DNA from: Cladosporium sp. IMV 00045
Lineage: Eukaryota; Ascomycota; Dothideomycetes; Cladosporiales; Cladosporiaceae
Direction: 5' to 3'
Assembly (NCBI GenBank): GCA_001931905.2
Contig: MSJI02000539.1
Span: forward strand, 1 to 64,000
Length of the DNA: 64,000 bases
Of this stretch, positions 10,426 through 20,161 are shown in pieces. A program made the position numbers and the translations under genes. Position 1 is the first letter of the stretch. Each line of letters begins with the position of its first letter. The notes under the pieces are model-generated. The model did not search any database, was not told the DNA's origin, and worked only from the letters and a program-made list of their open reading frames with translations.

Positions 10426-10977
10426 ATGGCGCCCATCACTACTGCCTCCAACGAGGAGACTCATGCCGGCCTCCTCGACACCCTCGACATGCACAAGATC
10501 CACAAACCCTTCCGCAACCCATCCTGGAAACCACCACAGCGCCGCAACAAGAACCTCAAACAAATCCTCTCCGAAGCCCAGCGCGCACAGCAAAGTCTCA
10601 TGAACACACAGCAAAACTCCGGCGCCACGACACCTCAACCCTCAACAAACGGCAGTTCCACACCGTCGCTCAACCCCAACCCAGCGCAAGCCAGTCAGGA
10701 TCTGAGCAGGCTCGTGGTGGAGAAGAATGCGAAGCAGTTCAACGGCAGCGCTGGTACTGTGGTGCCGAGCGTCACTTATACCAGTATTGCGGCGGCGCCC
10801 AGTTTGAAGCCGAAGAAGAAGTATTGCGATATCACAGGCTTGCCGGCAAAGTACAAGGATCCGAAGACGGGGCTGTTCTACTACAACGCCGAAGTCTATG
10901 CTGTGATCAAGAGCTTGACCACAGGCCAGGTGCAGGAGTATCTTGCGGCGAGAGGAGCGAACACAGTCTTGAAGTGA
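10426..10977 (+). CDS. IES6: INO80 chromatin remodelling complex subunit Ies6
   Basis: Intronless gene of 183 residues. The C-terminal YL1-C domain (about residues 130-165) reads KYCDITGLPAKYKDPKTGL followed by YYNAEVY, which identifies the Ies6/INO80C family. The N-terminal part has the conserved HKPFRNPSWKPPQRRNKNLKQ motif, which contacts the Arp5 module in characterised complexes. Ies6 with Arp5 couples ATP hydrolysis to nucleosome sliding in INO80. The length is close to that of yeast Ies6. Confidence 0.92.
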   Translation: MAPITTASNEETHAGLLDTLDMHKIHKPFRNPSWKPPQRRNKNLKQILSEAQRAQQSLMNTQQNSGATTPQPSTNGSSTPSLNPNPAQASQDLSRLVVEKNAKQFNGSAGTVVPSVTYTSIAAAPSLKPKKKYCDITGLPAKYKDPKTGLFYYNAEVYAVIKSLTTGQVQEYLAARGANTVLK

Positions 10978-12191
10978 GGCCTGAAGCGAGGCTGGAGAAT
11001 ATGCATGACCTTTGTGCAGAACGGAAGCTTAAATGGGCTCAGTTCATGGCCCTTTTGTTGCGATTCTCTTCGAGACACCATTTTGCGTGGCCGACAGGAT
11101 GCGGAGACACGGGAGTATACAGGCGCGGGCGGTAACATAGATGTACCGACGAGAGCATTCATGCTTGGGGAAAGCAGCGCCAACACGACACATGCTAGAG
11201 CACCGGCGAAAGATCAGACACGAGGAACCCCAAGCCGATTCAGGCGGAAAGGATATATATTTCGATTCTTTGATACCCAGATTTACTATACTCTACATCA
11301 CATGACACAATACACCGTACTCTGGATGGTCCATTTCAAGAGATTCTAATTCATGAGAATCGAATGTCAGATCAACACAGTCAAGCCCCTCCCACCCACC
11401 AGGCTCCTTTCGAAGCAAGGCTCAAGGAGGCGCTCCGGCTTAGTAGTGTTCCGTTCTTTTCTTCGCCCGTGACGGGTACCGTAAGTCTATGCAAAAGAAC
11501 AAACAGTTACAGACTTGCCTCCTAAGAGGAATGACAGACTGTGGTCCAGGCGATGTGGTATATTGGAGGCTCTGAGATGATTGTAGCCTTGTATGATGGA
11601 AAAGGCACCTGACTGATGTCTCCGGAGAGACTTCAGTAGAAGATGCTTACAATACTTGGCCTTGTAAGCTCAACTAGATGTATCCCACATCTGAGCTTGA
11701 GTACATGTAGTGGTCCGACATTTGACGCGTCAAATATGACCATGTCAGCAGAATCGTGCTTGAAGTGTCGAGATGGCAAAGTTGAAGTCGAGAAAAAGCC
11801 TGCGGGACAGCTCAAGCATTCCCTCCGCAGTGGTTCTCGGAGGTGGTCGCACGGACGAAAGCGTAGAGTGGAGGCTTGTCTGTTCCCAACCTCACGACAG
11901 ACTGAACAGAACCCGTTCAATTCATGTCATCGCCAGTAATGGCATCGGAACTCCGCTGGATATACCGTCAAAATGTTAAAATCCGTCCCTGGATGTCTGG
12001 TCCCGGCGGATACATCATGCATTCCCGTGTGCAGATCGATCGTAGAGCCGACGGTTACCCTGCGTCATTGCGAGGAGGCAGATTGAACATTTAACATCAA
12101 CACTACAAAGAGACACTTCTGTACGATATTCCAGGTGATTATTGCATTTTATAGCCATAAACTCCTTCTCCCATTCCAACATCAGTATACC
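10978..12191. other. intergenic region, IES6 to metallo-beta-lactamase
   Basis: A 1.2-kb spacer holding the IES6 3' flank and the promoter of the next plus-strand gene. Open frames here are short and lack conserved features. There is no tRNA-like or rRNA-like sequence and no repeat longer than simple AT runs (about 11251-11262). Confidence 0.5.
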
Positions 12192-13370
12192 ATGGCTCAC
12201 GACTCCATCGTTACCCCCAAACCTCCTCCTAATCTCAACATACCCGACTCAGACATAGCAATAAAGGTATCATGCATAGACAGGTAGGCCTTCGAAGATA
12301 TACTCAGTCTCATGTGATTATGAACCAACAAGCACAGCACCACCCGCCTCAAACTCTCCATGTCCGCCTTCCTCCAGCCCGACTACACCGGCAAGCCAGA
12401 TCTCACCGGACCCTCCCTCGCCTTCCTGATCGAACACCCATCCAACAAAAAGATCGTCTTCGACCTCGGTGTCCGGCACGACTGGCAAAGACTGCCATCA
12501 TATCCCAAATTCCGCGAAAAAGGCTGGGGCATCATGGTGCAGAAAAACACCGCTCGCATCCTGCAAGAAGCCAACGTCGACGTGGCCAACGGTTCAATCT
12601 CATCCATAATCATGTCCCACCACCACTGGGACCACACAGGCGACCCAACCACCTTCCCATCCAACACAGAAATCGTCGTTGGTCCCGGCTTCAAAGACGC
12701 CCACTTACCCGGCTATCCTACCAACCCGGACTCCACTCTCCTTCAAAGCGACTACGAAAAGCGCACGGTCCGCGAGATCGACTTCTCAAAAGCCCTCAAA
12801 ATCGGCCGCTTCGAAGCCCACGACTTCTTCGGCGACGGCTCCTTCTACCTCCTCAACACCCCCGGCCACTCCATAGGCCACATGTGCGGGCTGGCGCGAA
12901 CGACGACAAACCCGTCCACTTTCGTTTTCATGGCGGGCGACGCCTCGCATCACGCGGGCGAATTCAGACCGACGGAATACTTGCCCCTGCCAAAGGAGGT
13001 GACTCTGTCCGAAAGCGATGATCGCATCTCGAAACGGTCCGGTCGGGACTTCCAGCGCGTTCACCCCGAAGAGAGCGCGACGAAACCTTTCTATAATGTC
13101 ACTGCGAGTTTTGCGCACGACAAAGCTTTGGGCGATTGGACGATTGAGGGTTTGGGCGAGTTTGATTGTCAGGAGAATGTGCTGCTGTTGACGGCGCATG
13201 ATGAACAGGTACTTGAACCTGGGACGGGGCTTGCGCTTTTCCCAGAGGCTTTGAATGATTGGTATGAGAAGGGGGTGGGGAGGAAGGTGAAGTGGTTGTT
13301 CTTGCGGGACTTTGAGGAGGCTGTGAAGGCAAAGGATGGGGGAGGGGAGGCGTTTGGGTGGAGTCAGTAG
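12192..13370 (+). CDS. metallo-beta-lactamase superfamily hydrolase
   Basis: Exons 12192-12283 and 12338-13370 (54-nt intron, phase 2) give 374 residues. The N-terminus reads SCIDSTTRLKL, a sequence typical of fungal lactonase-like members. Metal-binding motifs are visible: SHHHWDHTGD (HxHxDH, about residues 122-131), the downstream TPGHSIGHMCG His, AGDASHH and the final TAHDEQV. These support a di-zinc hydrolase. Close families include N-acyl homoserine lactonase-like and biosynthetic thioesterase-like enzymes, so the substrate is unknown. There is no signal peptide, suggesting a cytosolic enzyme. It converges with a permease fragment 84 bp away. Confidence 0.85.
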
Positions 13371-13454
13371 CCTTGATGGGTTTTAGCCAGGCATGCCATG
13401 ATGTTTAGCTAAATGGTGATGGAATGAGCACTGCGCTTTTCTACTCATGCGTCT

Positions 13455-14093
13455 TTAGGTCCATGCCTGGAAGACATAGTTTTCGTTGTTAATGATGATG
13501 AGGCCCTGTATAATCGTGCCGACCATGAAGCAAACACTAGCAGGGAAAGTCTCCAATCCTATGCTACAGAGCCAGCCAGTGCAGTAGCTCAGAAATCCTT
13601 GGTATTGAGGTGGCCCAAGTTCGGAGACCCAATGATAGTGTCCCGCAGCAACAGGCGATCTGCTCTCTCACAATATGGCCAGCTCAGATCCTCACCAACG
13701 GAACGGCTGGCGTATTCACATCGATGAGATCTCGGCTGTGCTCGGATAGACCATCGTCATACTGAATGCCACGCATAGGTAGCCCCAGAACATCAGAGCG
13801 GTACCTCCATTCAGCAAGACGTAGTTGAACAGAGGCAGCATTCCCTCCCATGCACATACGATCATGCTGGCGAAGCCAGTCATGGTGAGTAGCTTGAAGT
13901 TGCGGCGCAACTCCTGCTTCTTGCCTCGAACGATCATATCATGCTTGTCTTGGTCGGTACCGCGATACCGTTCCGGCACAGCGTGATCGACAACATTGTC
14001 GAGGCTGTCGTTCGCGGTCTCGGTGTTGGTTGGAGAATATTGTCTTGGAGAAGCTTGCTTGGTGTCCATCTGGATTGCTGTTATATTAGCCAT
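13455..14093 (-). pseudogene. truncated APC-family permease (GABA/choline permease-like), N-terminal third only
   Basis: Exons 14093-13720 and 13659-13455 join in phase 2 across a 60-nt intron to give 192 residues followed by TAA. The product matches the start of the fungal amino acid/GABA/choline permease family. A hydrophilic N-terminus is followed by ELRRNFKLLTMTGFASM (first membrane segment), then GGTALMFWGYLCVAF and a segment ending STAEISS. After the splice it continues with AAGHYHWVSELGPPQYQGF, a second-exon signature of the family, and GTIIQGLIIINNENYVF. Full-length members have about 500 residues and 12 membrane segments. Here the frame stops after about four and the sequence beyond has no permease similarity. 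The splice signals and frame are intact, so the truncation may be recent or a short product may still be made. Confidence 0.7.
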
Positions 14094-14600
14094 TGTGAGT
14101 AGTCGAGGGCGTTATCACCAATGTTAGTGGGATTATTGAGTGAGACATCTATCTCGAACATTCTGGTGTACGCGTGTATGTTGAGTGGCCGTCCCGTTAG
14201 TACAACAAGGAGGTGCGATTCTGCTGCAGGCCAAGGTAAATAGATGGAGATGTGTGGCTACGAATAGTCGGTGAGTGGATACCTGTAGGCATCATTGTAT
14301 CAGTTTAACGTGAATCCTACAGACCGATGGAAGTAGCGTCTGCACCTATGTGGCATGGAGCGGTAGTGTTATCGTGTGGTTGGCTCGCTGGCTGCATCTG
14401 CCGATCCGACTTGTCGAATTCTGGGATCCAGGATTCATCACTTGTGCATAACCCCAACCCTTACCCTAAACGATACCGGCCAGCAATATTCTACCCAGAT
14501 ATAATGAGCCATTCGCGGTTTCTATGTCTACAATTCTTTGGTTCCAATGCCTATATCCGTCTAAGATAATATTGCACTGGTATATTTGTTGTTCTAGCTC
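14094..14600. other. upstream region of the permease fragment
   Basis: No gene is seen. A short telomere-like stretch lies at 14449-14471 on the plus strand (AACCCCAACCC then TTACCCTAAAC), a degenerate run of the CCCTAA unit. It could be an interstitial telomeric remnant or a Tbf1-type binding site. Confidence 0.35.
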
Positions 14601-15530
14601 CTAGGAGTCATGTATTGAGCGCAGTTCAATGAATCCCCTGGTCAGCACGAATGCAGCTTGAGGTTGGAATAGCCTGCTTCTGTATCGTGTATCGTCGAGG
14701 TAGGAATTCAGATTATCGTCACAAAATAACTGAATATTAACGAATAATGTCCTAAACAATGCATGATCGGGGAAAATTGGTATCTGCTGCCATGGCATGT
14801 TCGGCAAATTGGTAATAAACAGATGCAGGTCACGATCATCTGCAGAATCGACTATTGAACGCATGCAACATGTCAAGACAAAGTCCCGATCGCTCCATCC
14901 GGCGCAGCCGTACGAGTTTCGTATCATCTGCAAGCCGACCCAAGTTTGCAAGATGAAGTTCTTAACTGTTTGTCGACAAGGGTCAATGAGTGACCGACAC
15001 ATCTGAAGAGGCCATCGCCGTCCTCCGAGACCTTTCAACTTGCGACACCTATGCGATTGCTCCTCATCGTTGCGAAGGCAGCCAAGCGCTGCATGTCTGA
15101 TAGGCATGGCGGTCAGCCTATCCTGCTGTGTCGAGTACAGGTGCTTCGTCCTGTGCTGAATGTCGCGGGTCGCCCCCTGAAACTAGAAGGGCCAGAATGA
15201 TCGGGCAGTGCCAGAATAGTCATGTCCACCGGCAGTACGCTTCGACTGCAGCGATTTCTGCAGCGATGCTATCATATCCGCCGTACCGGCCAAGCTACAT
15301 ATGTACATCGTTGACCAGGAGAGCATGCAACGTTTCCATGACGTGGTATCGAGTGTCGCACTTGAGCGCTTGAGCATCATAGGATGTCGCCGCTGCACGC
15401 TGCGTTCTGTACCATGCGGTGTTGTCGCAATCCTCGGACGAGTATTCCCAGACTCTTTCCATGGCCGCCAGTGACATTCGTCCAAGGCCTTGCACACACT
15501 GCTTCGTCGCTGTAGACATCTGCTCGAGGT
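14601..15530 (-). pseudogene. decayed or misread ORF, family unknown
   Basis: Two long protein-like frames adjoin. One (15519-15295) contains GLGRMSLAAMERVWEYSSED. The other runs from about 15330 to 14601 and includes LQKSLQSKRTAGGHDY, HLYSTQQDRLTAMP and NLPNMPWQQIPIFPD. They are offset by a frameshift, and the second is broken by one TAG at 15185-15183 in the context TTC TAG TTT CAG, as a C-to-T change of CAG would give. A 49-nt intron (15306-15258) could join the frames in phase, but I found no good phase-compatible intron that removes the TAG. The family is not recognised; the helical composition recalls C-terminal parts of fungal-specific regulators, but that is only an impression. Confidence 0.4.
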
Positions 15531-16125
15531 GCTGATCCCCTGAGGCTCGGGGCCAGACTGCCTCATTTCCGGTGGCGCTTTGTCAAACATCGAGTCACAA
15601 GATCAGCTCGACAAAGTCAACGTCGGCTAAACCAATACTTCGCTACGTACCAGGAGGTACGTATAGCTCAGGCATACCAGATTAGTCGCATCCAGCTGCC
15701 GCGGCTCCGCCCCCCCAGCCCGTTGTCGCTGCGCAACAGCTGAGTACTCGAGTACCTCGCGAAGCGTATCGAGCTCATCTGGCCAGTCGCGGCGTGTCGG
15801 TAGTCACTGTAGCTCGTCTCCGTGCCCATTCACGTGTGGTGGCTTAAGGTACGTAGCGACTTTGTTACACACCCCACGGAGGATTGGTTGGAATGCGGGG
15901 GACTTGATCTTGACTTGCGCATCCATGCAGTTGTGTCAGTCCTCCCAGTACCTCGAGGTCCCCCCAGGTGGTGTGATTTATAAATCCTCGTGCCTTCTTT
16001 GTTCCACTTCCTCTTTCTCTCCCCAGACTCTCCGCTCTACCACGAAGGCAGGCACTTCAAACAACGACTTGTACTTACAACAACACAATATCTGCTCTCT
16101 TTTGTTCATCAGCCTCACAATCACA
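15531..16125. promoter_or_regulatory. promoter and 5' leader of the small 60-residue gene
   Basis: The 3' half looks like a strong fungal promoter. A TATAAA box lies at 15979-15984, followed by a CT-rich stretch (about 15990-16030), then an A/C-rich leader ending CACAATCACA directly before ATG 16126. CCCCAG (15962-15967, reverse of CTGGGG) fits the CreA/Mig1 SYGGRG consensus just upstream of the TATA box. A GGCTAAA motif occurs at about 15624-15630. Confidence 0.5.
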
Positions 16126-16308
16126 ATGTTCGGCCTCAACCTCTACCAGAGTGCGTGTGTTTACGCCAGTGTGACGGCCTTCTCCGCCACCTGGGTTGCT
16201 CTCGCTCTTCCCATCCAACACGGCAAGGCTGGTCCATTCAATTACCACCGCGCCATCAGGCAAGGTCGCCGTATCCCATGGCGCCGCATCCCTGGTATGA
16301 AGATCTAG
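16126..16308 (+). CDS. small hypothetical protein with signal-peptide-like N-terminus
   Basis: A 60-residue frame starting MFGLNLYQSACVYASVTAF, a hydrophobic stretch of about 25 residues ending near ALALPIQ that could be a signal peptide or membrane anchor. A short basic tail with the repeat RRIPWRRIPGMKI follows. The promoter architecture (TATA, CT block, A/C-rich leader) argues that it is expressed. A donor at 16295 and acceptor at 16340 would remove 46 nt and replace the last residues by an acidic/His tail, giving 79 residues and ending at 16411. I recognise no family. It could be a small secreted or stress-related peptide. It sits in the gene-poor island upstream of the cellulase. Confidence 0.5.
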   Translation: MFGLNLYQSACVYASVTAFSATWVALALPIQHGKAGPFNYHRAIRQGRRIPWRRIPGMKI

Positions 16309-18498
16309 ATGCCGCATGGCATCGCCACCGACGCTGTCAGCGGTGGCAGTCTCGTCGTCGCAAGACGACCGAGGCTTCTCTCACGGCGAGGAGCCTGACG
16401 CCCATCATTAATCTCCCTCGCCTCAAGCGCAACGTAGCGATCATCCGCGGACGCTCTGCGCTACGATCCGACTTTCTGCATGCTTCGTCGCAATCTTCAC
16501 CGACGAGCAGCCGCGGTTGCACATGCACTATGCTATGACACCACACTAATACGGTGTTGTAGCATGGCACTTCCTTTCGCATGAAGCGTTCGACCATACA
16601 AATACATTCAGCACCTCAAGCAGCACTTTCATTAACGTCGACTCACCTTTGTATGTCCTCGACCATCTCGACCTTCATCCACCACTGGCTTGCATCCCTC
16701 AACGACTCATTCAGCCTTCGACAAAAAACTCTGTAAGGAGTTCCTGGATTTCGGTGGCAACTGCTGGTTTTCCTCGCTTCCGCCGCCTCAGCTGCTCGCG
16801 GCCATCCGTACACACAGACGCGCGCTCACGCCGTCAGCTCCGATAGTTATGCAGAACGATGTAATGATATGACTTCTTCAATGATCTTGATCCTCACTCT
16901 CGCTGTCGTGATGGAAGTGATGAAGTGAAGTTTGCGCGACTCAGAAAGACCCACTATTGCCCTGGAGAAACGGGAAGTCCGGTCGTCTAGCGCGCCCTTC
17001 TTCACGATATGTCGCGTGTTGTCTTGCGACGATACTTCCTTCAAAACCGTGACGGTCTACAGAAACATCCTCTTTCCATGTTCTCTCTACCTACTTGGCG
17101 GTAAGAGTTTTGCAGCTTCACTGTGCATCTGCTCCATCAGCGACATCCACCATGACACTACCCGACAGTAGTGCTTCTTTCACCCAAGCAACCAGACCAT
17201 CACCAAAGCACATCACAACGACAACCAAAATACGTGAAGGTGTTGCTATTTCCCCCCATACCGAGCGCAATATAACCTCGTGGCAAAATCCCGCCACCTG
17301 CATCAGCTCTACACGAGAAGTAACTATGTATCTCCGTCTCACTGGTGGGAGAAGCTACCTTTTCGCGTCTGTGGTATGACCAACGCAGCACGGCCGGCCA
17401 GCGCAGCCGCCCAGATTTGCAACACCCCCAAGCCGGAGTTTGTCCTGCATGTTTCCCCGCCTTCAGGATCGTCGGCTTGCTTTGCGCATTGGCCAATGGG
17501 CGAGATGCTCTAGGTCTATACCTTGTCTTGGAGTCTGGGGAGATGCTGTTACTTCATTGGATTGTTCTTATGGTTGTTGCGTGGGCCTGAGACGGTCGCC
17601 TAATCGATCTTCGCCTTGGTTTGCCTCTCTGGACTTGGACTCTAAAGGACACACAGGGTCGTCAGGATGTGAGTCTTATTCGCGAGTTTTTGATTGCCCT
17701 TGCCCTTGATTGCTATATTGGAAGGGCGGCAGTGCATGCTATACATCTCACATCTGATTCGTGGGCTGCTTGTTCGTGGCAAGTCCATCAGGTCAGGTTA
17801 GCATTGGGCAGCCTCACGGCTGAGACGGCCGCCAGCACAGAGCTTGTGATTCGTTGCTTATGTTCTGGGATACTCACAGGGAGAGCTTCCACTCTGGGCT
17901 TGGAGAGATTCACGGGTCGCACGGATGACGATGCGCGTGCTAATCCGGGGCAGATTTGGTCGTTGGCAGCATTCTCGTTCTCGGGAAATAGATATCATTA
18001 TCTGGTCGTGACCAGGACTAGATCGACAAACCCGACACCCTTCGATGCAGCATGCTTCTCTTGTGACGACGAGCTCGAGACCGGCGTGGAGCGGCTGCGC
18101 GCAAGCGTGCTGCTATGTAAAGGGACAGGAGCCGCCGAGATTCGACCAATCGCTCGAGGCCGTCCAACAATGGAGGGGCCAGATTGCTCCGGCGTGGTAA
18201 ACTACAAACACACAATATAGCCGCTAACGCAGGAACATTTGCAAAGAAATGGGTTCGTAATATGAATTACCCAATCGATATCCGTGTCAATCAAGCATGG
18301 CTTTTGTCAAGAAGATACTTTACTCTTTCGATGGCACAGGGTTCTATACTCAAGAAAAACGAAGCTTTAGCCGTGTACGTTCATTCATTGTCCAAAATCA
18401 ACCGCAAAGCTCTAAATCGCAACTACGTCCTCGGAAAACCTTTCCTTCTCAATCCCCACGAACAGATCATATTTCTAACCACAGACCGAGAGCAACGT
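16309..18498. other. 2.2-kb gene-poor stretch
   Basis: I find no convincing gene. Open frames up to 199 codons occur (17621-18220, +) but have unlike-protein composition and no conserved motif. The 3' end is the 3' flank of the convergent cellulase gene. Confidence 0.45.
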
Positions 18499-20075
18499 TT
18501 AGAAAGCCGGGTTGGCGTTCTTGAGCAGCATCTCAAAGTAAGCCTGGAACCAAGTGCCCGCCTCAGGAGCGGGCTGGAAAGCATCTGGGTAGCCACAGTG
18601 GGCATCGTAGCGGGCAGCGCTGGTGTCGCTGGTGCCATCGCTCTCTCCACCAGGCTTGACCCAGACGATGGCGTCGACGAGAGGGTCGCCGGTGTTGGTC
18701 GTCGGGCGCATGCCGAAGCCCGTGTTCTTCACATTGCACCAGTCGCCCCACGCCTGCTGGCCAGTCGGCTGCACTCCGCTGCGGCCCTGGTCGATGATGA
18801 AGTGGGCGGGGAAGCCGTTCTGTTGGAGGAGGGGAGCGATGGCGTTGACGAAGAGCTTCTCGTTGTAGTTCTTGTTGCCTTGGGTGTAGGAGGGCGCAGA
18901 GGTGGTGTTGTAGCCGTTGTAGTTGGAGACGTTGGTCACGAGGCCGCGGAGGGCGGCGGGCTTGCCGGCTTCGGTGTAGATTTTCGCGAAGAGCTTGGCC
19001 GCAGGCGCGAGGTTGGCCTCCCAGCCGAGCCAGCCTGCGTGGCCCGCGTCGATGTACATGGCGACGTTGGGGAAGTTGAGCGTCTTGACTGCGTATTCGA
19101 CACCGGCGATGTAGGCGGGCTCGGCTTCCTGGCACCTGGCGACGTTCATGTTGGTGACCAGATTGCCGAGACTGTCAGGCTCTGATGAGGATGTCAGTAC
19201 GAAGCTTTCTTCTCGATGAATTTTAATGTAAACTCACCGATGACAAGGGAGACTGGAGTCTCAGGGTACTTCTTAAGGATGGTGGCAATCGAGTCGACGT
19301 AGGCTTTGTACTTGTTAAGACCATCATCGGCGACTTGGTATTCGCCGTTGGACGCCAGAGCCGCACAGTCACGGTTGGGCAAGTTGTAAACAACAAAGGC
19401 ACCAATGATTGGAGGGCTAGCACCGGCAGCATTCTTCGCCTTGATATCAGCCATGTAGGTGTCCACAGTGGGAACCTTGGCTGCGCGGTCACTACGGGTT
19501 GTCAGAAAATATCTGTCACTTGGATTGCCTGCAATGACTTACAGCCAGACGTATGTGCCAACTTTGGCGACGGCGCTAGCCTTGGCTTGCAAACTGGCCG
19601 GCAGAGATGGGATTGCCAGGGTGTGAATCTCAGAGGAATAGTACGGGTTGGCGTAGATCTGCTTGCCAAGGAAAATGTTGCCTGACGCAGAAACCGGGGG
19701 AGCGGTGGTGGTCGTGCCAGTGCTGGTCCTGACGGTGGTGCTGCTTGAGGTCCTGACAGTAGTCGAGCTGGGCGTTGAGGTTGACGTGGGCGGTCTGCTG
19801 GTGCTGCTGGCGGTCGTAGTCGTGGCCCTCGTTGTGGTCGTCAGGGTCGTGGATGCGGAGCCTGGCTGGCACTGCGAGTACCCTGAGAGGAGTTAGTTTG
19901 TGCTTTTGGCTCTTTCAAGTATGTCTTGACACTGACAATCGTTGACATATACGCAAGTGCTGCCTGCATCACAGGTACCGCTGCCAGTCCATTCCTTACC
20001 ACCGCACTGCTGCCACACAGGAATAGCAGTGACAGTGGCAGCGAATATCGCGGCAGATGCGAGAAATGGCTTCAT
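18499..20075 (-). CDS. GH6 cellobiohydrolase with CBM1 (CBHII/Cel6A-type)
   Basis: Secreted enzyme releasing cellobiose from non-reducing cellulose ends. Four exons, 20075-19937, 19882-19543, 19491-19238 and 19181-18499, give 471 residues, the usual Cel6A length. Order: signal peptide (about 1-18), CBM1 (WQQCGGKEWTGSGTC... DWYSQCQPG), Ser/Thr linker, GH6 domain. Both family signatures are intact: VVYNLPNRDCAALAS, containing the catalytic-acid-region Asp, and SLVIEPDSLGNLVTN. Also present are DAGHAGWLGW and DQGRSGVQPTGQQAWGDWC. The tunnel disulphide Cys pair (GDWC and DAHC) is kept. At the position of the free Cys in T. reesei Cel6A (GGECDG) this protein has Ser (GGESDG). The CBM is N-terminal, as in Cel6A. 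Divergent from a sugar transporter. Confidence 0.95.
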
Positions 20076-20155
20076 GGTTGCCTGGTTGTCGCTGAGATTT
20101 GTTTCCTGAAAAGGTCCCTGGTGAAGGAACAAATTCTGCAATGTTGCACCATCTC

Positions 20156-20161
20156 TTTATA
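20156..20161 (-). promoter_or_regulatory. TATA box of the cellobiohydrolase gene
   Basis: Reads TATAAA on the minus strand, 81 bp upstream of the start codon. Spacing and sequence are normal for a strongly induced fungal secreted-enzyme gene. Confidence 0.55.

Noticed and set aside
17621..18220. 199-codon frame on the plus strand in the gene-poor stretch
   Set aside because: No conserved motif, no intron or promoter context, composition unlike the neighbouring genes; probably chance.
18499..19238. apparent extra Gly in the GH6 EPD signature (VIGEFT)
   Set aside because: It is intron read-through: the donor splits the Glu codon, and splicing 19238 to 19181 restores the normal VIEPDSL.
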